Part shown: positions 1 to 4,622 of the stretch, piece by piece
How positions within the stretch are numbered: position 1 is the first letter of the stretch
Layout: every line of letters starts with the position of its first letter
Assembly (NCBI GenBank): GCA_020355105.1
Contig: CP070658.1
Coordinates: forward strand, 124,468-129,575
Direction: 5' to 3'
Length of the DNA: 5,108 nt
Source: Candidatus Thorarchaeota archaeon
GTDB taxonomy: Archaea > Asgardarchaeota > Thorarchaeia > Thorarchaeales > Thorarchaeaceae
Notes under the pieces: model-generated
What the model was told of the DNA's origin: nothing
Database searches by the model: none
The model's input: the letters and a program-made list of their open reading frames with translations, nothing else
Made by a program: the position numbers and the translations under genes

Positions 1-822
1 ATCTTTGGGCTTCAAACAGCAAAGCCCAAGATACTCGGATCCGACATAGCGGGGCAGGTTGAGGCGGTTGGCAGAAATGTAAAGCAGTTTCAGCCAGGTG
101 ACGAGGTGTTCGGGGACATATGCGAGTATGGTCTGGGAGGTTTTGCCGAGTACGTATGTGCCGGGGAGGATGCATTGGTGTTGAAAACGGCCACTACGAC
201 ATTCGAGGAAGCAGCCTCCCTACCTATGGCGGGAGTCTCCGCCCTGCAGGGCCTTCGCGATAAAGGACGAATTCGGCCGGGGCAAAAGGTTTTGATCAAT
301 GGTGCGTCTGGTGGTGTGGGAACTTTTGCGGTGCAGATTGCCAAAAACTATGGGGCCAATGTAACTGGTGTTTGCAGCACTAGCAAAATGGACATGGTTC
401 TCTCGATTGGGGCAGATCATGTCATTGATTATACTCAGGAAGATTTCACCAAGAGTGGGGAACAATATGACCTGATTCTTGATGTTGCGGCATATCGTTC
501 TATTCTCAACTACAAGCGTGCATTAAGTCCCAAGGGGATTTATGTCTGTACTGGAGGTTCAATGGGGAAATGGGTCCAAGCCATGCTCTTAGGACCATTG
601 ATTTCGCTGAGGGGGAGTAAGAAACTGGGCTCCGGAGGGGTGGCGCAACCGAACCACGAAGATTTCCTTTATTTGAAAGAGCTTCTTGAAGCTGGCAAAG
701 TAATACCTGTTATAGATAGACGCTATCCTTTGAGTGAGATTGTTGAAGCTCTCCGGTATCTAGAGGAAGGACAAGCTCGAGGAAAAGTAGTGATTTCAAT
801 TGACGATTCTGGCGAAACCTAG
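1..822 (+). CDS. Zinc-independent MDR-family NAD(P)H oxidoreductase (MDR-1), 5' truncated by window edge
   Basis: The frame is open from base 1 to the TAG at 820-822, giving 273 visible residues. Aligning IFGLQTAKPKILGSD with WFGLIAPRKKILGQE of MDR-2 suggests about 63 N-terminal residues are missing, for a full length near 336. Visible residues 1-60 are the end of the GroES-like fold (KPKILGSDIAGQVEAVG; FQPGDEVFG). The Rossmann fold carries NGASGGVGTFAVQIAK, with the glycine motif at residues 101-107, and then GVCSTSK (123-129) and GADHVIDYTQEDF. The zinc ADH GHE signature is replaced by GSD, so a zinc-free quinone oxidoreductase/enone reductase-like enzyme is expected. The Ser/Lys loop after the second strand is typical of NADPH binding in this family. 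The C-terminus (PVIDRRYPLSEIVEALRYL, GQARGKVVIS) is canonical. Expected to be cytosolic; the substrate cannot be read from sequence. A GTG at 106 is internal to the family fold, not the true start. Confidence 0.95.
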   Translation: MFGLQTAKPKILGSDIAGQVEAVGRNVKQFQPGDEVFGDICEYGLGGFAEYVCAGEDALVLKTATTTFEEAASLPMAGVSALQGLRDKGRIRPGQKVLINGASGGVGTFAVQIAKNYGANVTGVCSTSKMDMVLSIGADHVIDYTQEDFTKSGEQYDLILDVAAYRSILNYKRALSPKGIYVCTGGSMGKWVQAMLLGPLISLRGSKKLGSGGVAQPNHEDFLYLKELLEAGKVIPVIDRRYPLSEIVEALRYLEEGQARGKVVISIDDSGET

Positions 823-931
823 CAAGACACTGCTCCAAACACTGTCATTGACAAGATTCTGGTAGACAACACGGAAGATGAGTTGTTTGCAGGAATACTT
901 ATGATAGAGAATGTTGTGACCATATGAGCTG

Positions 932-946
932 GTTACACAGTGTAAC
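932..946. promoter_or_regulatory. Perfect palindrome GTTACAC-A-GTGTAAC, candidate operator
   Basis: Seven bases on each side of a single central A match exactly as reverse complements. The site lies 20 bases upstream of the ATG at 967 and about 8 bases before the SD, so it falls near the expected transcription start. A dimeric regulator bound here would block the promoter. The size and symmetry resemble operators of helix-turn-helix repressors (TetR-, GntR- or PadR-like), but no regulator gene is present in the window. As an RNA hairpin its one-base loop is too tight to form fully, which favours a DNA-binding role. Confidence 0.5.
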
Positions 947-954
947 GCAGTGAA

Positions 955-958
955 GGAG
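955..958 (+). promoter_or_regulatory. Ribosome binding site GGAG for the 967 gene
   Basis: GAAGGAGAGAG has its GGAG core at 955-958, 8 bases before the ATG at 967. This is the strongest SD of the main genes in the window and fixes that start. Confidence 0.75.
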
Positions 959-966
959 AGAGAAAA

Positions 967-1332
967 ATGAAAACTGAAACAGCTCAAAGGATATTATGGT
1001 TCGCCTTGGTCCTCATCCTCATTCTCGTCATAGGCGTTTCATTAGCGGCGTTGGCGCTACTCGCGTTCGCCCCGTTGATTGACTGGGTGCCCCTTATCAC
1101 CGACCCAACGATCTTGGCGTTCCTGCAAGCCAACCCATACGTTGTCCCATTTGCGGTAGGATTCTTAGCCCTCATCGGATTTATCTTCTTCGCCGTCATC
1201 TACATGTGGCGAAAAGACCCGATGGCGCATAGAACCGGGTTCACGATTCTTGGGATCCTTATGCTACTTGCCGGCTTTAGCCTTCCAGGATTCTTCATCA
1301 TCCTACCAGGACTTCTCATGGAAGAGCAATAA
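967..1332 (+). CDS. Small membrane protein, three predicted helices, unknown function
   Basis: A 121-residue, strongly hydrophobic protein. After a short polar N-terminus (MKTETAQR) come helices at about 10-36, 58-80 and 91-116. Between helices 1 and 2 is a short loop (IDWVPLITDP), and a basic loop WRKDPMAHRT follows helix 2, which by the positive-inside rule places that loop in the cytoplasm. No catalytic or metal-binding motif is visible, and I do not recognise the family. The start is set by a good SD at 955-958. The gene appears to be a single-gene transcript: an operator-like palindrome lies just upstream and a terminator hairpin begins 12 bases after the TAA. Frames on the opposite strand are shadows lacking this coherent helix pattern. 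Confidence 0.85.
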   Translation: MKTETAQRILWFALVLILILVIGVSLAALALLAFAPLIDWVPLITDPTILAFLQANPYVVPFAVGFLALIGFIFFAVIYMWRKDPMAHRTGFTILGILMLLAGFSLPGFFIILPGLLMEEQ

Positions 1333-1343
1333 GCCGATCATTG

Positions 1344-1376
1344 GAGACCGCAACCCGGTCTCTTCCCCCTTTTTCT
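1344..1376 (+). terminator. Stem-loop plus pyrimidine/T tract after the 967 gene
   Basis: GAGACCG (1344-1350) and CGGTCTC (1356-1362) form a perfect 7-bp stem with a five-base loop, CAACC. It is followed by a pyrimidine run, TTCCCCCTTTTTCTTC, containing five Ts. It starts 12 bases after the stop codon, as expected for an intrinsic terminator; T-rich tracts alone can end transcription in archaea. Confidence 0.7.
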
Positions 1377-1400
1377 TCGCGACTACTCCTTCACCTACAA

Positions 1401-1439
1401 CAGGAAGAGAGAGCGTTCCTCTCTCATCACTCTTTCCTG
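1401..1439 (-). terminator. Nested inverted repeat in the convergent gap, possible terminator of the minus-strand gene
   Basis: GAGAGAG (1407-1413) and CTCTCTC (1419-1425) form a 7-bp stem with a CGTTC loop. An outer pair, CAGGAA (1401-1406) with TTCCTG (1434-1439), encloses it, leaving an unpaired segment on one side only. It begins about 30 bases past the stop of the gene at 1469. The minus strand has no clear T-run after the hairpin, so termination is suggested by position and structure rather than shown. Confidence 0.4.
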
Positions 1440-1468
1440 CTCCAAGCAGACTGAGGTTGTGACGAATC

Positions 1469-1963
1469 CTAACCTTCTTCGAGAACCTCTTGTCTATCCT
1501 TTGGGAAGAAGTTCCTATAGGGATGGAGGAGCCCAAACAGCGTTATCGTCGTAATCGGAATCCACTGCAGCATCTCATTGAAGTCACCAAGAAACACGGA
1601 ATTGAAGATTCCCTGACCCACTAGAAGCACAGGTGCCAGCCACAGAGTGTACCAAGCCCACTTTTCGCCCTTCCGAAAGCCTGTCATAGTTATCGCCAAG
1701 ACGAAAAATGACCAGCTCATCTTGAGCATACCTAATGCCCCTATAAGCCAGCGAACATACAAGACCGCCTCAGGGCTCAAAGCCTCAAGTTCGTTCATGG
1801 ACATGCCCATGATATGTAGAGCATCATTCTCCATCAATGCATCTGGAGTGAATACTTGGTTTAGACCAACCACTAACCATAGTATCCCCAAGGCGAGCAT
1901 CACCACCCACCCATACTTCTCATTTGCTCGTTCCACAAGAAGACACCAGACACAGAGAATCAT
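1469..1963 (-). CDS. Membrane protein, four predicted helices, unknown function
   Basis: Read from the minus strand, the frame gives 164 residues ending in LEEG. Hydrophobic segments lie at about 18-36, 67-94, 100-122 and 131-147. After helix 1 comes a polar, acidic extracytoplasmic-type loop (VFTPDALMENDALHIMGMSMNELEALSPEA), and the loop FRKGEKWAWYTLWLAP is rich in aromatic and basic residues. The YGW-helix opening and the RKGEKWAW turn resemble uncharacterised four-helix proteins of archaea and bacteria; I cannot name the family with confidence. The start is ambiguous: the ATG at 1963 has no well-spaced SD, whereas a GTG at 1936 (residue 10) has GGTG seven bases upstream and would remove the odd N-terminus MILCVWCLL, giving 155 residues. 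It converges on the 967 gene and diverges from MDR-2. Confidence 0.75.
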   Translation of the reverse strand: MILCVWCLLVERANEKYGWVVMLALGILWLVVGLNQVFTPDALMENDALHIMGMSMNELEALSPEAVLYVRWLIGALGMLKMSWSFFVLAITMTGFRKGEKWAWYTLWLAPVLLVGQGIFNSVFLGDFNEMLQWIPITTITLFGLLHPYRNFFPKDRQEVLEEG

Positions 1964-2070
1964 TCATCTCTTATGTAACTTCGTGAGTATTGTTTCAAAA
2001 CGAAAAGAAAAGCCTTCAAACAGATAAAACCCAACATGAGTACTTGCCGTATCACTAGGAGAAGATCGTC

Positions 2071-2109
2071 ATGGTGTGTGAGATATTCGGACCAGACTAT
2101 CTGCCGTAA
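2071..2109 (+). CDS. 12-codon mini-ORF in the MDR-2 leader, possible upstream ORF
   Basis: ATG at 2071 opens a 12-residue frame (MVCEIFGPDYLP) ending in TAA at 2107-2109. It is preceded by AGGAG (2057-2061), nine bases before the ATG, a better SD than that of MDR-2 itself. An in-frame TAG at 2056-2058 rules out an upstream extension. It ends 39 bases before the ATG at 2149. It may be a leader peptide or simply a chance frame; there is no run of one amino acid that would suggest attenuation by a charged tRNA. Confidence 0.25.
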   Translation: MVCEIFGPDYLP

Positions 2110-2115
2110 AGGCAG
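2101..2115 (+). promoter_or_regulatory. Small hairpin CTGCC-GTAAA-GGCAG in the MDR-2 leader
   Basis: A perfect 5-bp stem with a five-base loop, extendable by a T-G wobble, lies 34 bases before the MDR-2 ATG at 2149. The loop contains the TAA of the mini-ORF. It could be a short operator or an RNA element; it has no T-run and does not look like a terminator. Confidence 0.3.
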
Positions 2116-2148
2116 GAGAAACATCCAAAAAGGACAAGACAGAGTGGA

Positions 2149-3129
2149 ATGAGTTTCATGAAAGCCATTATGTGTCCGAGATACGGGCCCCCTGATGTTC
2201 TCCTGCTCAAAGAAGTGCCTAAGCCCGTTCCGAAGGCAAATGAGATTCTAGTCAAGAATCATGCCATAACAGTAGTCGCAGGGGATTGCGAAATGCGAGG
2301 TTTCAATCTCTCCTATCCTTTCCTTAGAAAGCTCCTCATGCGAGCCTGGTTCGGCCTGATAGCACCCAGGAAGAAGATACTAGGGCAAGAACTAGCTGGC
2401 GTTGTTGAAGAAATCGGAAAGGATGTCACACTGTTTGGTGAAGGAGACCCAGTTTTTGCATCTACAGGATTCGGGTTAGGTGCATATGCAGAGTTTACGG
2501 CTATATCAGAGAGTGGAGTTGTCGCAATCAAACCAGAGAACATGACATTTGAGGAAGCCTCCACAATTCCCATAGGAGGACTTGAGGCATTGAACTTCCT
2601 GCGACAGGCAAACCTCCAGACTGGCCACAGAATACTTCTCAACGGCGCCGGTGGGAGTATAGGGATTATCGCAGTCCAGTTGGCCAAACACTGGGGAGCC
2701 GAAGTGACTGCAGTTGATATCGCTAGGAAATTTGACATGTTGCGCTCACTTGGAGCCGACCATGTTATTGATTATGTTCAAGACGACTTCTCAGAAAGCG
2801 GTAGGCTGTATGATGTCATCTTTGACATTGTAGGTACGGCACCATTCTCTGGTTGTATGAGATCGCTGGTTGACAACGGAACATACTTGTTGGGTAATGG
2901 ATGGTTGTCACGGAGCGACAAGAAGACAGCAGAGAGAGGCAACAAGAAGGCCATTGAATGGACAGCAGACTATCAGAGCAAACATCTAGTCTACCTCAAG
3001 GAGCTGATTGAGGCTGGAACGATAAGAACGTTCATTGATAGAACCTATCCACTGGAGGAGATGGTTGAAGCGCACAGATATGTTGAAACAGGCCAAAAGA
3101 TTGGAAATGTCGTTATTGCCCTTGAGTAG
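2149..3129 (+). CDS. Zinc-independent MDR-family NAD(P)H oxidoreductase (MDR-2)
   Basis: The frame encodes 326 residues from the ATG at 2149, or 323 from the ATG at 2158. The second start matches the usual N-terminus MKAIxCPRYGPP and the MDR-3 start, and has GAGTGGA (2142-2148) at proper spacing, so I prefer 2158. The GroES-like domain covers about residues 1-125 (numbering from 2158), with ILGQELAGVVEEIG replacing the zinc-type GHE motif. The Rossmann domain follows, with NGAGGSIG at 162-169, AVDIARKFDM with Asp187 at the end of strand two, and GADHVIDYVQDDF. The length is normal for the family and no key block is missing. Expected to be a cytosolic reductase of quinones, enones or aldehydes; the substrate is unknown. 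It is about 64% identical to MDR-3. Asp187 in place of the Cys-Ser-Thr loop of MDR-1 hints at NADH use. It heads a run of closely spaced genes reaching the window end. Confidence 0.95.
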   Translation: MSFMKAIMCPRYGPPDVLLLKEVPKPVPKANEILVKNHAITVVAGDCEMRGFNLSYPFLRKLLMRAWFGLIAPRKKILGQELAGVVEEIGKDVTLFGEGDPVFASTGFGLGAYAEFTAISESGVVAIKPENMTFEEASTIPIGGLEALNFLRQANLQTGHRILLNGAGGSIGIIAVQLAKHWGAEVTAVDIARKFDMLRSLGADHVIDYVQDDFSESGRLYDVIFDIVGTAPFSGCMRSLVDNGTYLLGNGWLSRSDKKTAERGNKKAIEWTADYQSKHLVYLKELIEAGTIRTFIDRTYPLEEMVEAHRYVETGQKIGNVVIALE

Positions 3130-3131
3130 GT

Positions 3132-3251
3132 ATGAGAACCGATATGGATCTCCCGGTGCTAATCACCATTGGTTCCCATAGATTGCGATATCTATTGTAC
3201 AGGAGAGGATTTATCCCGGTGCTCAATTCCCATTTGACAGTGAATCAATGA
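3132..3251 (+). pseudogene. 39-codon frame after MDR-2, probable remnant of a hydrolase gene start (or a small protein)
   Basis: ATG at 3132, two bases after the MDR-2 stop, opens a frame of 39 residues whose TGA (3249-3251) overlaps the next gene's ATG as ATGA. From the in-frame ATG at 3144 the peptide reads MDLPVLITIG, against MDIVLLIIIG at the start of the hydrolase after MDR-3: 6 of 10 residues and about 22 of 30 bases match, at the same position behind an MDR stop codon. Six residues fewer on, LLYRR parallels LLYKQ. This fits a duplicated and decayed hydrolase start. The tight spacing on both sides would equally allow a translated small protein that couples MDR-2 to the membrane protein gene. 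No domain is present. Confidence 0.35.
3151..3233 (+). repeat. Short imperfect direct repeat inside the 3132 frame
   Basis: TCCCGGTGCT occurs at 3151-3160 and again at 3214-3223. In each case TTCCCAT follows, 12 bases later in the first copy (3173-3179) and 3 bases later in the second (3227-3233). Both copies are in the same frame and encode PVL followed by SH. This indicates a local duplication with a small deletion. Confidence 0.5.
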
Positions 3252-3625
3252 TGGAAGATGTACAGATAATCCTCTCAGCATTATGGATTTCTCTGATGCT
3301 AACTTATCTCTTGGGGGATGTAATGCGTGTATTTGCTGGTGACTTTGTTCCTGGAGAAATGGGAGGTGAGAAAGCTACTCAGAGTACGTGGATGATGGCA
3401 GCCATATTGATGCTGATTCCAATTGTCATGGTTTCTTTGACACTCATCCTACCTCATCCAATAAATGGCTGGTTAAACATCATTCTTTCTGTATTCCTTT
3501 TCCTGTTCAATCTTGCAGGTATTCGTGGATACCCTTCATATTTCGATAGGTTTCTGATTGCTGTCGGACTCGTGTTCAATGTAGTGATTGTATGGTATGC
3601 ATGGACTTGGATTGGAACAATCTGA
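3248..3625 (+). CDS. Four-helix membrane protein, DUF6326-like
   Basis: A 125-residue hydrophobic protein with helices at about 7-29, 47-69, 73-91 and 100-122. The opening MMEDVQIILSALWISLMLTYLLGDV, with a conserved-looking LSALW and GDVMRVF, resembles the DUF6326 family as I remember it; the function of that family is unknown. A polar loop (GDFVPGEMGGEKATQST) links helices 1 and 2, and IRGYPSYFDRF links helices 3 and 4. Two tandem ATGs (3248 and 3251) are possible starts. No strong SD is close; AGGAGAGG at 3201-3208 is about 40 bases away, so coupling through the ATGA overlap with the preceding short frame is plausible. MDR-3 follows after 16 bases, so the two are surely cotranscribed. Confidence 0.85.
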   Translation: MMEDVQIILSALWISLMLTYLLGDVMRVFAGDFVPGEMGGEKATQSTWMMAAILMLIPIVMVSLTLILPHPINGWLNIILSVFLFLFNLAGIRGYPSYFDRFLIAVGLVFNVVIVWYAWTWIGTI

Positions 3626-3641
3626 AACTTGGATGATACTC

Positions 3642-4616
3642 ATGAAAGCGATTGTATGTCCTAGATACGGACCCCCAGAAGTCCTCGAGCTCCGAGAGGT
3701 TCCAAAACCAACTCCGAAGGACAATGAGATTCTAATCAGAAATCATGCAACGACGGTTGTACTGGGTGACTGTGAAGTTCGAGGATTCAATTTCCCATAC
3801 TATAGCTTCAAACTCAAGCTCCTCATGCGTCTTGGATTTGGTCTCAGGGGTCCAAGAAAGAAGATACTAGGTCAGCAACTAGCCGGAGTTGTGGAAGAAG
3901 TTGGCGTAAACGTAACACGGTTCAAACCTGGCGATCAAGTATTTGCATGCACCGCATTTGGAATGGGAGCTTACGCTCAATACAAATCTCTGTCTGAAAC
4001 CGGGCTAGTAACAAGAATGCCCTCCAATATGAGTTTCGAAGAGGCTTCTACTATTCCTGTTGGTGGAAGTGAGGCGCTTCATTTCATGACAGAAGCAGAC
4101 ATTCAGAGGGGTCAAACAGTTTTGGTCAATGGTGCCGGAGGTAGTATAGGTACGATTGCACTACAGCTTGCCAAGTCCAAGGGTGCTGAAGTGACAGCCG
4201 TGGACAGTGCAGGGAAATTCGACATGCTGAAATCACTTGGAGCGGACAATCTCATAGACTACAGACAGGAGCTCTTTACAGAGAGAGATGAAACGTATGA
4301 TGTCATCTTCGATGTTGTGGGTGTTACGAAATTCTCAGGATGCATGAAATCACTGAATGAGAATGGAATCTATCTCCAAGGAAATGGGTCAGTATCTAGA
4401 AGAGATAAGTCGTCTGCCAGGGAAAACAACATGATTGCTTATGACAAGTACACGGATTATACGACAGACAGTCTTGTGGAGCTCAAGGCACTTATCGAGT
4501 CTGCCACAATTAGGACAGTCATAGATAGAACCTTCCCCCTAGAACAGATGGTTGAAGTCCATAGATTTGTAGAAAAAGGTGGTAAGCTGGGAAACGTTGT
4601 TGTTACTATGGGTTGA
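3642..4616 (+). CDS. Zinc-independent MDR-family NAD(P)H oxidoreductase (MDR-3)
   Basis: The protein has 324 residues when started at the ATG at 3642 (MKAIVCPRYGPPEVLELREV), which matches MDR-2 from its first residue. Upstream in-frame ATGs at 3588 and 3633 would overlap the preceding gene or add non-homologous residues; GGATGAT (3631-3637) lies four bases before 3642. The GroES-like domain runs to about residue 125 with ILGQQLAGVVEEVG in place of GHE, so no catalytic zinc is expected. The Rossmann motif NGAGGSIG is at 163-170, followed by AVDSAGKFDM with Asp188. The C-terminal IDRTFPLEQMVEVHRFVE block is intact. Relative to MDR-2 there is one extra residue near position 55, and the greatest divergence is at 258-275. 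It sits between a membrane protein (16-base gap) and a membrane-anchored hydrolase (6-base gap), suggesting a joint pathway on a hydrophobic substrate. Confidence 0.95.
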   Translation: MKAIVCPRYGPPEVLELREVPKPTPKDNEILIRNHATTVVLGDCEVRGFNFPYYSFKLKLLMRLGFGLRGPRKKILGQQLAGVVEEVGVNVTRFKPGDQVFACTAFGMGAYAQYKSLSETGLVTRMPSNMSFEEASTIPVGGSEALHFMTEADIQRGQTVLVNGAGGSIGTIALQLAKSKGAEVTAVDSAGKFDMLKSLGADNLIDYRQELFTERDETYDVIFDVVGVTKFSGCMKSLNENGIYLQGNGSVSRRDKSSARENNMIAYDKYTDYTTDSLVELKALIESATIRTVIDRTFPLEQMVEVHRFVEKGGKLGNVVVTMG

Positions 4617-4622
4617 AAAGAC

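Larger units (their letters stand above)
823..966. other. Intergenic leader between MDR-1 and the 121-aa membrane protein gene
   Basis: No credible gene lies in these 144 bases; frames on the plus strand are of eight codons or fewer. The stretch ends with a perfect palindrome (932-946) and a good SD. TATA-like A/T-rich runs sit around 898-905 (CTTATGAT) and 921-926 (CATATG), either of which could serve an archaeal promoter for the gene at 967. No terminator-like stem with a T-run was seen after MDR-1. Confidence 0.5.
1964..2148. other. Divergent intergenic region between the minus-strand gene and MDR-2
   Basis: These 185 bases should hold promoters for both directions. The minus strand has T-rich TATA-like runs (GGGTTTTATCTG near 2021-2032 and a TTTTCTTTTCG run near 2000-2010). 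The plus strand has weaker A/T runs, such as GATAAAAC near 2024 and AGATATTC near 2081. The plus-strand part also carries a 12-codon mini-ORF and a hairpin, listed separately. No single promoter is clear enough to assign. Confidence 0.4.

Noticed and set aside
106..108. GTG at 106 as the start of MDR-1
   Set aside because: The same frame is open to base 1 and encodes conserved family residues (ILGSDIAG, PGDEVFG), so the gene begins outside the window.
796..987. 63-codon minus-strand frame across the MDR-1 to 967 gap
   Set aside because: No SD and no recognisable domain. It crosses the palindrome, the SD and the start of the 967 gene.
1250..1462. 70-codon plus-strand frame overlapping the end of the 967 gene
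   Set aside because: It runs in another frame through the C-terminus of the membrane protein and then through the terminator hairpins. It has no SD and its composition (Ser/Pro/Phe runs) is that of a shadow frame.
1647..2027. 126-codon plus-strand frame opposite the minus-strand membrane protein
   Set aside because: It overlaps the minus gene almost entirely. Its translation has no coherent domain or helix pattern, whereas the minus strand gives four clean membrane helices.
3588..3641. N-terminal extension of MDR-3 (start at 3588)
   Set aside because: It would overlap the preceding membrane protein gene by 38 bases, and the added residues have no counterpart in MDR-2. The family start MKAIxCPRYGPP fits 3642.
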